Assembly (NCBI RefSeq): GCF_900142825.1
Contig: NZ_FRCH01000006.1
Span: forward strand, 84,379-148,378
Direction of reading: 5' to 3'
DNA from: Rhodanobacter sp. OK091
GTDB taxonomy: Bacteria > Pseudomonadota > Gammaproteobacteria > Xanthomonadales > Rhodanobacteraceae
DNA: 64,000 nt
The notes under the pieces were generated by a model. The model was not told the origin of the DNA and ran no database searches. It saw only the letters and a list, made by a program, of their open reading frames with translations. Both the position numbers and the translations under genes were made by a program. Of the stretch, positions 44,191 through 53,273 are shown piece after piece. The stretch's first letter is position 1. Each line of letters starts with the position of its first letter.

Positions 44191-44325
44191 AACACCCAGG
44201 CGGGGTATGCGGGTTCGGCCTGGAAAGGCCGGCAGTGCTCCGGTCGTGCGGATGTCTGGCCTCTGCAGGTTCAGTCAATGGTTATAACCAATAAACATAT
44301 ATACGTTTAGATGTTTAGACGTCTA

Positions 44326-44355
44326 TTGACAGCGCATGAGGATAGCCTTCACTAT
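44326..44355 (+). promoter_or_regulatory. Candidate promoter of the methionine operon
   Basis: A perfect -35 TTGACA at 44326-44331 and a weak -10 CACTAT at 44350-44355 with 18-bp spacing. Transcription would begin within a few bases of the riboswitch P1 stem at 44364. Three tandem met-box-like octamers abut it upstream. Confidence 0.5.
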
Positions 44356-44363
44356 CCGCTTCA

Positions 44364-44476
44364 CTCATCGAGACCGGCGGAGGGATAGGCCCTTTGATGC
44401 CGGGGCAACCTGCGGGAAACGTTCCCGTCACGGTGCCAAATCCTGCGGAGGCGCCACGGCGCCACCGAGAGATGGG
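44364..44476 (+). ncRNA. SAM-I riboswitch (S-box leader)
   Basis: The core follows the SAM-I consensus: CGGAGGGATAGGCCCTTTGA, then TGCCGGGGCAACC, a variable P3 hairpin (GCGGGAAACGTTCCCGT region), GGTGCCAAATCCTGC and P4 (GGCGCCACGGCGCC). P1 forms from CTCATC (44364-44369) and GATGGG (44471-44476). S-adenosylmethionine binding should turn off metX. Downstream, CTCCGG at 44523-44528 can pair with CCGGAG at 44548-44553, hiding the metX ribosome site, so control is likely at translation. Confidence 0.9.
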
Positions 44477-44559
44477 CGTCATTCCTGCCGCAGTTCCCTT
44501 CGCGCGCATGGATGACACCCGGCTCCGGCGCCCCGCAGGCGATGCGACCGGAGAACCGC

Positions 44560-45588
44560 ATGACCTTTCAGCCGCAGCCACTCGCCGAGCCCAATATCAG
44601 CCAGCCTTCGGCACGCTTTCATGTGGAATCGCGTCGCGAGGGCCTGACCGCCCAGCGCAGCACGCGGCGGCTGGTCATCGGCCCCAGGTATGGCAATGGC
44701 CCGCGCGAGGTCGAAGTGCGCTATCTGTGGTGCGGCGCACCGGATGCGCCGACGCTGATCGTGCAGGGTGGCATCTCGGCCGACCGCGACGTCACCGCAC
44801 TGGATGGCCAGGTGGCACCGGGCTGGTGGCAGGCGCTGGTCGGCAGCGGTGCGGCGATCGATCTGGAACGCTGGCGCGTGCTGGCGATCGACTGGCTGAC
44901 TCCGGACGAGCTGGGCGCCGGCTCGGTGTCCAGCGAGGATCAGGCCGATGCGCTGGCTGCCTTGCTGCAGGCGCTGGGCATCTCGCGGGCACATGCCTTC
45001 GTCGGTTCTTCGTACGGCGCGATGGTGGCGCTGGCGTTTGCCGCGCGGCATCCCCGCTGCGTGGACCGGCTGGTGCTGCTGGCCGGCGCGCATCGGCCGC
45101 ACCCGCTCAGCACGGCGCAGCGCAGCGTGCAGCGCGGGATCGTGCGGCTGGGCCAGGCCAGCGGCCAGGTCGACGAAGCGCTGGCGCTGGCGCGTCAGCT
45201 GGCGGTCACCACCTACCGCGGCAGCGGCGAGTTCGGTCGCCGCTTTGCCGGCGAGCCGGAGTGGCGCGACGACCGCTTCCATTTTCCGGTCGAGGACTAT
45301 CTGGAGCATCAGGGCCGCCGCTTTGTCGAGCGCTTCAATGCCGACCGGTTTCTGGCGTTGTCCGAGTCGATCGACCTGCACGACGTCAAGCCTGAACAGA
45401 TCCCCACGCCGGCCACGCTGATCGGGTTTCCGTCCGACCGGCTGGTGCCGCTGGCCGACCTGTGCGAGCTGCAGCGCCGCCTGCATGGTCCGGCCACGCT
45501 CGAGGTGATCGAGTCGCCGTACGGCCACGACGCCTTCCTCAAAGAACCCGAGCAGCTCGCGCCGCTGTTGCGCGAAGCGCTGAGCTAA
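44560..45588 (+). CDS. metX: Homoserine O-acyltransferase (MetX family)
   Basis: 342 residues from the ATG at 44560, with GGAG six bases upstream; an in-frame start further 5' would lie in the leader. Alpha/beta-hydrolase acyltransferase: GGISADRDV oxyanion region, nucleophile elbow VGSSYGAM with Ser151, Asp in GFPSDRLVP and His in ESPYGHDAF. It acylates homoserine in methionine synthesis. Xanthomonas relatives use succinyl-CoA, so the acyl donor here is not settled by sequence alone. First gene of the metX-metB-HSD operon under the SAM riboswitch. Confidence 0.93.
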   Translation: MTFQPQPLAEPNISQPSARFHVESRREGLTAQRSTRRLVIGPRYGNGPREVEVRYLWCGAPDAPTLIVQGGISADRDVTALDGQVAPGWWQALVGSGAAIDLERWRVLAIDWLTPDELGAGSVSSEDQADALAALLQALGISRAHAFVGSSYGAMVALAFAARHPRCVDRLVLLAGAHRPHPLSTAQRSVQRGIVRLGQASGQVDEALALARQLAVTTYRGSGEFGRRFAGEPEWRDDRFHFPVEDYLEHQGRRFVERFNADRFLALSESIDLHDVKPEQIPTPATLIGFPSDRLVPLADLCELQRRLHGPATLEVIESPYGHDAFLKEPEQLAPLLREALS

Positions 45589-45663
45589 GCCCGCATCCGC
45601 CAGAAATTGTTCCTGCCAGAACTTGCCCCATCACCACAGCACGAAGACCCGGAGATCCATCCC

Positions 45664-46851
45664 ATGAGCGAGTCCGCCCCCTGTACCCGCGCCGTGCGCG
45701 CCGGCATCGAATCGGACACCCAGCACGGCGCGGTGGTGCCGCCGCTGCACCTGTCGACCAACTACAGCTTCGACGGCCTTGGCGGCAAGCGGCCGTACGA
45801 CTACTCGCGCAGCGGCAATCCCACCCGTGACCTGCTCGGCAATGCGCTGGCGGAACTGGAGCAGGGCGCCGGCGCGGTGGTGACATCGAGCGGCATGTCG
45901 GCGGTCGCGCTGGCGCTGGAGCTGGTGCCGGCGGGCGCCACGGTACTGGCCGCGCACGACTGCTACGGCGGCACCTGGCGGTTGCTCGATGCATGGGCGA
46001 AGAAGGGCCGCTTCCGCGTGGAGTTCGCCGACCTCACCGACAGCGTGGCGCTAGCCGCCGGCCTGGCGCAGAAGCCCGCGCTGGTATGGGTGGAGACGCC
46101 GTCCAATCCGCTGCTGCGTATCACCGACATCCGCCACGTGGCACAGGCCGCGCACGCGGTCGGCGCGTTGCTGGTGGTCGACAACACGTTCCTGTCGCCG
46201 GCACTGCAGCAGCCGCTGCTGCTGGGAGCCGACGTGGTGGTGCATTCCACGACCAAGTACATCAACGGCCACAGCGACGTGGTCGGCGGTGCGGTGGTGG
46301 CGCGCGACGCGGCGGTGTTCGATCAGTTGAAGTGGTGGGCCAACTGCAATGGCCTCACCGGCGCGCCGTTCGACAGCTATCTCACCCTGCGTGGCTTGCG
46401 CACGCTCAGCGTGCGGCTGCGCCAGCATCAGGAGAACGCTACCCGCATCGCCGCGCAGCTGGACGGTCATGCGGCCGTGCGCAAGGTGTACTACCCCGGC
46501 CTGTCCAGCCATGCTGGCCACGCGCTGGCCTCGCGGCAGCAGCAGGGCTTCGGCGCCATGCTCAGCTTCGAGCTGGAAGGCGACGTGACGCAGATCGAAG
46601 CTTTCGTCGACGGGCTGCAGTACTTCTCGCTGGCCGAGTCGCTGGGCGGGGTGGAGAGCCTGATCGCGCATCCGGCCTCGATGACGCATTCGGCGATGGC
46701 GCCCGAGGCACGCCGTAATGCCGGTATCGCCGACAGCCTCTTGCGCTTGTCGGTGGGCATCGAGGATGGCGACGACTTGTTGCGTGACCTCGATGCGGCG
46801 CTGCTGCGTGCCGTCACCGTGGAGAAATCCAAACGCCGGGTGATCGCATGA
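45664..46851 (+). CDS. metB: Cystathionine gamma-synthase
   Basis: 395 residues from the ATG at 45664. PLP-dependent Cys/Met enzyme: YDYSRSGNPTRDLLGNALAE, SSGMSAV, VVDNTFLSPALQQPLLLGAD and the PLP lysine Lys198 in VVHSTTKYINGHSD. It condenses O-acylhomoserine with cysteine to form cystathionine. Second gene of the operon; its stop overlaps the homoserine dehydrogenase start (ATGA). A cystathionine lyase or sulfhydrylase cannot be fully excluded from motifs alone. Confidence 0.9.
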   Translation: MSESAPCTRAVRAGIESDTQHGAVVPPLHLSTNYSFDGLGGKRPYDYSRSGNPTRDLLGNALAELEQGAGAVVTSSGMSAVALALELVPAGATVLAAHDCYGGTWRLLDAWAKKGRFRVEFADLTDSVALAAGLAQKPALVWVETPSNPLLRITDIRHVAQAAHAVGALLVVDNTFLSPALQQPLLLGADVVVHSTTKYINGHSDVVGGAVVARDAAVFDQLKWWANCNGLTGAPFDSYLTLRGLRTLSVRLRQHQENATRIAAQLDGHAAVRKVYYPGLSSHAGHALASRQQQGFGAMLSFELEGDVTQIEAFVDGLQYFSLAESLGGVESLIAHPASMTHSAMAPEARRNAGIADSLLRLSVGIEDGDDLLRDLDAALLRAVTVEKSKRRVIA

Positions 46852-47990
46852 GCGCGGTGCTGGATGCTGCGGCTACTGTGGGAGCGGCTTCAGCCGCGAT
46901 CACGGCCCGCGGGAAAATCGCGACTGAAGCCGCTCCCACAAAAATCGCTTCCGCAGCGCCGGCCATCGCGATCGTGCTGCTTGGCACCGGCGTGGTCGGC
47001 GGTGCCCTGCTGAAGCTGCTCAACACGCCGGCCGCGGCGTCGTTGCGGCTGGTCGGCGCCGCCAACTCGCGCCGGCAGCAGACCGACCCGGCCAGCCTGG
47101 CCAGTCGCAGCCTGCGCGAGCAACTGAATAACCAGGGCGACATCCGCGACAACGCCGGCCTGCTCGCCGCACTCGATGCCAGCGGCGCGTCGATCCGGGT
47201 GATCGTCGACGCCACCGCCAGCGCGCCGCTGGCGTCGCGCCACGCCGAATGGCTGGCGCGCGGGTATCACGTGGTCACAGCGAACAAGGCGCTGGCCGGC
47301 GGCGAACTGCCCGGCTGGCGTGCGCTGCAGGCGGCGCTCGCACATGGCGGTCGCTACGGCGATTCGGCGACGGTGGGAGCCGGCTTGCCGGTATTGTCGA
47401 CGCTGCGCCGCCTGCGCACCTGTGGCGACAGCTTGCTCACGCTGGAAGGCGTGTTCTCCGGCTCGTTGTCGTGGCTATTCAACCAATATGACGGCAGCCG
47501 CCCGTTCTCCGCGCTGCTGCGCGAGGCGCGCAAGCTCGGCTACACCGAGCCCGATCCCCGCTCGGACCTGTCCGGCGAGGACGTCGCGCGCAAGCTGCTG
47601 ATCATTGCCCGCAACGCCGGCTTCTCGCTGGGCACCGACGAGGTGGACATGCAAGGCCTGGTGCCCGAGTCGCTGCGTGCGCTGGATACGGAGTCTTTTC
47701 TGGCTCGATTGGAAGAGCTGGACGAACCGCTGGCCAAACTGCATGCCGAAGCGAAGTCGCGCGGCTGCGTGCTGCGCTTTCTTGCCCGTCTCAACCAGCG
47801 GGGCCGCGCCCGCGTCGGCCTGGTCGAAGTGCCGCTGAGCCATCCGGCTGCACGCTTGTACGGCACCGACAACCAGTTCGCGCTCACCACCACCCGCTAC
47901 AACACCCAGCCGCTGGTGATCCAGGGGCCGGGTGCCGGGCCAGAAGTGACGGCGCAAGCGTTGCTGGGAGATGTGCTGGCACTCGCTTGA
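46848..47990 (+). CDS. Homoserine dehydrogenase with palindrome-encoded N-terminus
   Basis: 380 residues. NAD(P)-binding motif AIVLLGTGVVGGALLKLLNT at residues 41-60, then IRVIVDATASAPLASRHAEW, YHVVTANKALAGGELPGWRA, GLPVLSTLRRLRTCGDSL and GVFSGSLSWLFNQYDGSRPF typical of the enzyme. No aspartokinase or ACT domain, so it is a monofunctional form. Residues about 10-31 are encoded by a REP-like palindrome, which lengthens the N-terminus in frame. It converts aspartate semialdehyde to homoserine, feeding MetX. Third gene of the riboswitch operon. Confidence 0.92.
   Translation: MSAVLDAAATVGAASAAITARGKIATEAAPTKIASAAPAIAIVLLGTGVVGGALLKLLNTPAAASLRLVGAANSRRQQTDPASLASRSLREQLNNQGDIRDNAGLLAALDASGASIRVIVDATASAPLASRHAEWLARGYHVVTANKALAGGELPGWRALQAALAHGGRYGDSATVGAGLPVLSTLRRLRTCGDSLLTLEGVFSGSLSWLFNQYDGSRPFSALLREARKLGYTEPDPRSDLSGEDVARKLLIIARNAGFSLGTDEVDMQGLVPESLRALDTESFLARLEELDEPLAKLHAEAKSRGCVLRFLARLNQRGRARVGLVEVPLSHPAARLYGTDNQFALTTTRYNTQPLVIQGPGAGPEVTAQALLGDVLALA
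46877..46940. repeat. REP-like palindrome inside a coding sequence
   Basis: 24-base arms (46877-46900 and 46917-46940) that are inverted copies with one mismatch, around a 16-base centre. The arm begins TGTGGGAGCGGCTTCAGCCG, the well-known REP type of pseudomonads and xanthomonads. It lies within codons 10-31 of the homoserine dehydrogenase without breaking the frame. Confidence 0.9.
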
Positions 47991-48069
47991 ACGCGCCGCG
48001 GGAATGGGCCGCGGCATCGCTTATCCGGCCGCGATCGCCCGGTGGATGTCTTGATCGGATAGCGCGTGC

Positions 48070-48921
48070 TCAAGGTGCGAGCTGGGTCAGCGCCATGCCG
48101 CTGTCGGGATCGAACGGGTCGGACATGTGCTCATGGACGATCAGCCAGCGGCCGTCGATACGGCGCAATCCCATCGTCACGCGCACCCACATGTCGATCG
48201 CTATACCGCTGGTGTTGGTGCCGCTGAAGCGCTGCAGAAAGTGAGCGAATGCGGTGTCGCTGGAAGTCGCCACCTCGAGTTCGCGCACCTCGCAGCCGAT
48301 GGCGCCGTCGAAGGCATCGAACCAGTGCTGCAGCCGCTCCCGCACCACCTCCGCACCACGTTGGCGCAGTGGCGCGACGATGTCGAAGGACAACATGTCC
48401 GGCGCGTTGTGGATCATCACACCGTCGGCGTCCTTGTCGCGGATGGCCTGGGCCTGGCGCTCGACGAGCGCGCGGATATCGCTTCCGGCATCCGAGGTTT
48501 CGCCTTGCGGCCGGCCGAAGAAGACTTCCACCGAACGGATGCGGCCGTTTTCGAGCTGGAGCCGCTCGGTATTGTGGAACCTCGAGCCGTTGGCGGCAGC
48601 GCCTTCGTAAAGCACAAAGCAGGTGTCACCCTCGATGAGGAGCTCCTTCACGTCCAGATAGGCGAACGTTCCGGCATGCGACCAGCAACGTTCGAAATAC
48701 GTGGCGCGATCGATGGCGTCGTCATACGGGCTGGTGAATCGGAAGTCGTGGCTCAACAGCTTCTCGATCGCGTCGCGGTCGGCCGAGTGGTATGTGGCGT
48801 AGAAGCGGCGCACGAGATCCCGGGTCTGCTGCGCGTCCGTCATGCGACCCGCCCCGGGTTGCGCTGCCACTGGGGGGTAGGCAGGCGCTCTTCTCGCGAA
48901 ACGATCGCTGGGGGAATGCAT
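48070..48921 (-). CDS. Protein with two SnoaL-like domains
   Basis: 283 residues from the ATG at 48921, chosen because GGAGGAG stands seven bases before it. Two NTF2/SnoaL-type units follow each other: RDLVRRFYATYHSADRDAIE (residues about 35-150) and RALVERQAQAIRDKDADGVM (about 155-280). Each starts with a helix and ends with beta strands (SVEVFFGRP, VRVTMGLRRIDGRWLIVHEH). Such domains are cone-shaped pockets in isomerases and hydrolases or plain binding proteins. The function is unknown. Confidence 0.82.
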   Translation of the reverse strand: MHSPSDRFARRAPAYPPVAAQPGAGRMTDAQQTRDLVRRFYATYHSADRDAIEKLLSHDFRFTSPYDDAIDRATYFERCWSHAGTFAYLDVKELLIEGDTCFVLYEGAAANGSRFHNTERLQLENGRIRSVEVFFGRPQGETSDAGSDIRALVERQAQAIRDKDADGVMIHNAPDMLSFDIVAPLRQRGAEVVRERLQHWFDAFDGAIGCEVRELEVATSSDTAFAHFLQRFSGTNTSGIAIDMWVRVTMGLRRIDGRWLIVHEHMSDPFDPDSGMALTQLAP

Positions 48922-49033
48922 CGTCGTTCTCCTCCGCACATCGGGCGGTGTGCCCTTTCACGGGCTCTTGCATCAATGACGAACGGAGCGGCGCGTTTTC
49001 GACAAGCGCGCTGGATGGAATGCATCTCTGAAA

Positions 49034-49067
49034 CAAAAAAACGCGCGGCTTGGTGCCGCGCGCTTTT
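49034..49067 (-). terminator. Terminator of the amino-acid permease gene
   Basis: Stem CGCGCGGC/GCCGCGCG with a short loop. A-run on the plus left side (T-run on minus), T-run also on the right. It follows the permease stop at 49088 by about 20 bases. Confidence 0.88.
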
Positions 49068-49087
49068 CGATGCAACCGGTGCGAGGC

Positions 49088-50752
49088 TCAGCGACCGGTG
49101 ATGCGTTCCGCCGTTTCTTCATCCGGTGGCACCAGCGGCGTGAACGGATCGACGTGTGCTTCCAGTTGCGCCGCCTCCACCGACGGCGTGCGCCAGCCGG
49201 ACTTTACGCCCCACAGATAGAACACCAGCCCGATCACCGCCACGACGCCCAGGTCCATCCCGTACGAGAGATAGCCCTTGCCGCCGAACGAGGTGCTGCC
49301 TGCCCACGACACCAACGCGAGCGTGGGTAGGTAGAACACCAGCCACCAGGCGCCTTTCATCTGTCGTCCGAAATCATGCCAGTCGTTCTTGGCCTGGTAG
49401 TAGAGATATACCGGCAGCGCCACCACCATCAGCAGGATGATCTCGCCGGTCAGCGGCCACTTCGCCCAGTACAGCAGCTCGGTCGACATGATGAAGGCGA
49501 TGCCGGCGAGTACCGACAGGCCGCGCAGGCGGAACGGACGGTGCAGCTCCGGCGCGGTGCGGCGCAAGGTCATCACGCTGACCGGGCCGGTCAGGTAGGA
49601 GATGATCGTAGCCACCGAGATCACCGCCGCCAAAGTGCCCCAGCCGCGGAAGAAGAACAGGAACAGGAACGACACCGCCAGGTTCAGCCACATCGCCGGA
49701 CGCGGCACGCCCCACTTCGAATGCACCTGGCCGAGGATCTTCGGCAGCGTGCCGTTGCGTTCCATGCCGTAGATCATCCGCGCGGTGGTGGCGGTATAGG
49801 TCATGCCGGTGCCGCTGGGGCTGATGAATGCGTCGATGTACAACAGCATCGCCAGCCAGTGCAGGTTGACGATGATCGCCAGTTCGGCGAACGGCGAGCG
49901 GAAATCGATGCCGTGCCAGCCGGCTTTGGCCAGCATGTCCGGCGGTACCGAGCCGATATAGGCGACCTGCAGGATCACGTAGACCACGGTGGCCAGCGCG
50001 ATCGAGCCGAGTACCGCGAACGGGATGCTCTTGCCCGGGTTGCGTGCTTCGCCGGCGAGGTTCACCGGGCTCTGGAAGCCGTTGAAGCTAAACACGATGC
50101 CGGCGGTGGCGACCGCGGTGAGGATCGCGGCAAAGTCGGTGGCGTGTTTGTCGCCGTGGATGCCGACCGAGAAGTTCTCGGTGTGGAAGCCGCTGGCGAT
50201 CAAGGCGATGCCGGTGGCGGCGGGCACCACCAACTTGAACACGGTGATTGCGGTGTTGGAGTGGGCGAACAGCTTCACACTCCAGAAATTGACCAGGAAA
50301 TAGACGATCACCAGCACTGCTGCGATCATCAGTCCCGGCACGGCGAGTTCGCCATGGCCGTCAGGCATGTGGATGTACAGGTCGTGCGCCCACTGCCATG
50401 GCCACGAAGCCATGTATTGCACCGAGGCCTCGGCCTCGACCGGAATCACCGAGACGATCGCGATCCAGTTCGCCCATGCGCCGATGAAACCGACCAGCGA
50501 GCCGTGCGAATAATGGCTGTAGCGCACCATGCCGCCGGACTCGGGAAACATCGCACCCAGTTCGGCATAGGTCAGCGCGATCGTCATGATGATCGCGGCG
50601 CCCAGCACCCAGGCCCATACCGCGCCGGGGCCGGCCAGACCGGCGGCGCGCCAGGCGCCGAACAGCCAGCCGGAGCCGATGATCGAGCCCAGGCCGGTAA
50701 GCATCAGGGCGAAGGGGCCGACGTCGCGGCGGATCGCGTTGGTTTGGGACAT
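49088..50752 (-). CDS. APC superfamily amino-acid permease
   Basis: 554 residues from the ATG at 50752, with GGAGC upstream. Twelve or more membrane helices. The family signature in helix 1 is [33 protein letters not shown] follows, and later [20 protein letters not shown]. Such transporters exchange or import amino acids across the inner membrane. It follows sdaA on the same strand by 95 bases, so serine or a related amino acid is a plausible substrate, but this is inference. Confidence 0.92.
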   Translation of the reverse strand: MSQTNAIRRDVGPFALMLTGLGSIIGSGWLFGAWRAAGLAGPGAVWAWVLGAAIIMTIALTYAELGAMFPESGGMVRYSHYSHGSLVGFIGAWANWIAIVSVIPVEAEASVQYMASWPWQWAHDLYIHMPDGHGELAVPGLMIAAVLVIVYFLVNFWSVKLFAHSNTAITVFKLVVPAATGIALIASGFHTENFSVGIHGDKHATDFAAILTAVATAGIVFSFNGFQSPVNLAGEARNPGKSIPFAVLGSIALATVVYVILQVAYIGSVPPDMLAKAGWHGIDFRSPFAELAIIVNLHWLAMLLYIDAFISPSGTGMTYTATTARMIYGMERNGTLPKILGQVHSKWGVPRPAMWLNLAVSFLFLFFFRGWGTLAAVISVATIISYLTGPVSVMTLRRTAPELHRPFRLRGLSVLAGIAFIMSTELLYWAKWPLTGEIILLMVVALPVYLYYQAKNDWHDFGRQMKGAWWLVFYLPTLALVSWAGSTSFGGKGYLSYGMDLGVVAVIGLVFYLWGVKSGWRTPSVEAAQLEAHVDPFTPLVPPDEETAERITGR

Positions 50753-50847
50753 GGAAGCTCCGGCTGGGGCGCCGGCAGCGCCCAAAAGAAACCGATGGTT
50801 GCAGACTGGGCCGGGCGTGTCACCCGGCAAAGGTCAGGGCAGGGGCG

Positions 50848-52230
50848 TCAGCACTCGATCACGTTGACCGCGAGGCCGCCGCGCGACGTTTCCTTGTACT
50901 TGTCCTTCATGTCGCGGCCGGTGTCGCGCATGGTCTTGATCACCTTGTCCAGCGAGACGCGGTGCTTGCCGTCGCTCTTCAGCGCCATGCGGCTGGCGTT
51001 GATGGCCTTGACCGAGCCCATCGCGTTGCGCTCGATGCAGGGGATCTGCACTAGGCCGCCGATCGGGTCGCAGGTGAGACCGAGGTTGTGCTCCATGCCG
51101 ATCTCGGCGGCGTTCTCGACCTGCATCACGTTGCCGCCGAGCGCGGCGGTGAGGCCGCCGGCGGCCATCGAGCAGGCCACGCCGACTTCGCCCTGGCAGC
51201 CGACTTCGGCGCCGGAGATCGAGGCGTTCTCCTTGTACAGGATGCCGATCGCGGCGGCGGTAAGCAGGTATTCGACGATGCCGTCGTCGTTCGCCTTCGG
51301 GCAGAAGCGCAGGTAGTAGTGGCCCACCGCCGGCACGATGCCGGCTGCGCCATTGGTCGGTGCGGTGACCACGCGACCGCCCGCGGCGTTTTCCTCGTTC
51401 ACCGCCAGCGCGTACAGGTTCACCCAGTCGAGGATGGTCAGTGGATCCCTGAGTGCGGCTTCAGGTGCGTTGCGCAACTCCTCGGCCATCGCCGGTGCGC
51501 GACGGGTGACTTTCAATCCACCGGGCAGTACGCCGGGCGAGCGCAGGCCGCGGTTGACGCAGTCCTGCATGGCCTTCCAGATCGTCAGCAAGCCGGCGCG
51601 GGTTTCTTCCTCGCTGCGCCACACCGTTTCGTTCGCCAGCATCAGCTGGGCGATGGTCAGGCCGTGCTGCTTGCACAGCGCCAGCATCTGGTCGCCGGTG
51701 GAAAAAGCGTACGGCTGCTCCGTAGTGTCGGCGACGATGCGATCTTCCGCCGCCTCGTCGGTGTTCACCACGAAGCCGCCGCCGACCGAGTAATAGTCGC
51801 GCGTGGCCAGTTCGTTGCCGTCGGCATCGTACGCACTGAAACGCATGCCGTTGGTGTGGAACGGCAGTTTCTGGCGCTTGTTGAAAACGAGGTCGCGCTT
51901 TTCCTCGAACTCGATCTCGTGCTTGCCCAGCACGCGCAAGCGTTGTGTCTTGCGGATGCGCTCGAGCGCGGCGGGGATCTCGTCCGGATCGACCGTGTCC
52001 GGATGCTGGCCTTCCAACCCCAGCAGCACGGCCTTGTCGGTGCCGTGGCCGCGACCGGTCATCGCCAGCGAGCCATACAGTTCGGCGCGCACGCGGGTGA
52101 CCCGGTGGAGCACGCCTTTTTCTTCCAGCCAGCGTTCGGCAAAACGAGCCGCCGCGCGCATCGGTCCCACCGTATGCGAGGAGGACGGTCCGATGCCGAT
52201 CTTGAACAGGTCGAATACGCTGACGGCCAT
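50848..52230 (-). CDS. sdaA: L-serine ammonia-lyase (iron-sulfur)
   Basis: 460 residues, standard for the single-chain enzyme. N-terminal [20 protein letters not shown] and C-terminal catalytic part with [56 protein letters not shown] and [19 protein letters not shown]. Cys residues in the last segments bind the 4Fe-4S cluster. It deaminates serine to pyruvate. It lies upstream of a permease on the same strand and divergent from the glutaredoxin-like gene. Confidence 0.96.
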   Translation of the reverse strand: MAVSVFDLFKIGIGPSSSHTVGPMRAAARFAERWLEEKGVLHRVTRVRAELYGSLAMTGRGHGTDKAVLLGLEGQHPDTVDPDEIPAALERIRKTQRLRVLGKHEIEFEEKRDLVFNKRQKLPFHTNGMRFSAYDADGNELATRDYYSVGGGFVVNTDEAAEDRIVADTTEQPYAFSTGDQMLALCKQHGLTIAQLMLANETVWRSEEETRAGLLTIWKAMQDCVNRGLRSPGVLPGGLKVTRRAPAMAEELRNAPEAALRDPLTILDWVNLYALAVNEENAAGGRVVTAPTNGAAGIVPAVGHYYLRFCPKANDDGIVEYLLTAAAIGILYKENASISGAEVGCQGEVGVACSMAAGGLTAALGGNVMQVENAAEIGMEHNLGLTCDPIGGLVQIPCIERNAMGSVKAINASRMALKSDGKHRVSLDKVIKTMRDTGRDMKDKYKETSRGGLAVNVIEC

Positions 52231-52306
52231 GGTTGCACGCTGATGAAGGAGGTGGACCGGTTATTCTACGCGGCGTCCCCGCCTTTGGCAGTCCATTCGC
52301 AAGCGC

Positions 52307-52543
52307 ATGCCCGACCTGATCCTGTACCAGCGCGATTACTGTCACCTGTGCGACCTCGCACTCGCCGTGCTGGCCGAGGCGCGCGCGCCGGATTTCGACA
52401 GCGTGTGGGTCGACGATGCCGAAGCATTGGAGCAGCGCTACGGCACGCGCGTGCCGGTGCTGCGCGACGCTCGCGACGGACGCGAACTGGACTGGCCGTT
52501 CGACGCGGCAGCGGTGCGCGCGTTTCTCGCCACCGCGCTGTAG
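52307..52543 (+). CDS. Glutaredoxin-like protein (DUF836)
   Basis: 78 residues. Thioredoxin-fold start MPDLILYQRDYCHLCDLALA with the active-site CHLC, cis-Pro segment TRVPVLRDARDGRELDWPFD. It fits the small glutaredoxin family (DUF836/GlrX-like). Redox partner unknown. The gene ends at the first base of the large palindromic element. Confidence 0.9.
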   Translation: MPDLILYQRDYCHLCDLALAVLAEARAPDFDSVWVDDAEALEQRYGTRVPVLRDARDGRELDWPFDAAAVRAFLATAL

Positions 52544-53235
52544 GTAGGAGCCCGCTAGCGGGCGATGCTCTTGGCTCTAGGTGGGTTGATCGAAGCAAGA
52601 GCTTTCGTGCGCCGATGGCGCCCGAGTTACTTTCTCTTTGTGTGGCCAAAGAGAAAGGTAACCAAAGAGAAAGGCCACCCCGCTTGGCGCTTGCCGGGCT
52701 CCTGCCCGGCAAGTCCGTGAGCCGAAGCCGGGCTTTTCGACAGGACTCCTGTCCTGACGAAAAGGAGTCGACATCCCTGTCGACTCCCGCTGCGCGGCCT
52801 GTCGTCCCCGTCTCACCGCCGCACAGGGGCCCCGGGTAGAGCAACGCGCCTCCTGCGCGTACTTTTCAGAAGAGCTAGGTCAACAGCCAGAGCGACGCTT
52901 CGCTTCGGCTTTTCACCGAGTGCAGGCCACGATGGCCTGCTGCTCTACCCGGGGCCCCTCTGAAGCGGCGGGTGGGTGGAGGAACAGCCCGCAGGGTGGC
53001 CGGCAGGGATGCCGACCAGTTTGGCGTCAGGGCAGGAAGCCCTGTCGACAAACCCCGTAACCCACCCGCGGACTTTGCGGGCACGATGCCCGCAAAGCGC
53101 GTAAGCGGGGTGTCGTTTTCTCTTGGTTACTTCTCTTTTGGACAAGCAAAAGAGAAGTAACTCGCCCTCCGCAGGAGGGTGAAAGCTCTTCGCTTCAAGT
53201 GCAAAAAAGAGCATCGCCCGCGAGCGGGCTCCTAC
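52544..53235. mobile_element. Composite palindromic element with 29-bp inverted ends, non-coding
   Basis: Ends 52544-52572 and 53207-53235 are inverted copies of a REP-like sequence (GTAGGAGCCCGCTAGCGGGC then GATGCTCTT). Nested inside are hairpins GTTACTTTCTCTTTG/CAAAGAGAAAGGTAAC (52626-52662) and GTTACTTCTCTTTTG/CAAAAGAGAAGTAAC (53126-53161). Two inverted blocks containing GGGGCCCCGGGTAGAGCA lie near 52829-52846 and 52942-52962. No transposase is encoded. Open frames inside are by-products of the palindromes. It may be a MITE-like or large BIME element, mobilised in trans. Confidence 0.75.
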
Positions 53236-53273
53236 ACACGGGTGTCGTGAGGGGAGGTGTCCGCAGCTGAAAT

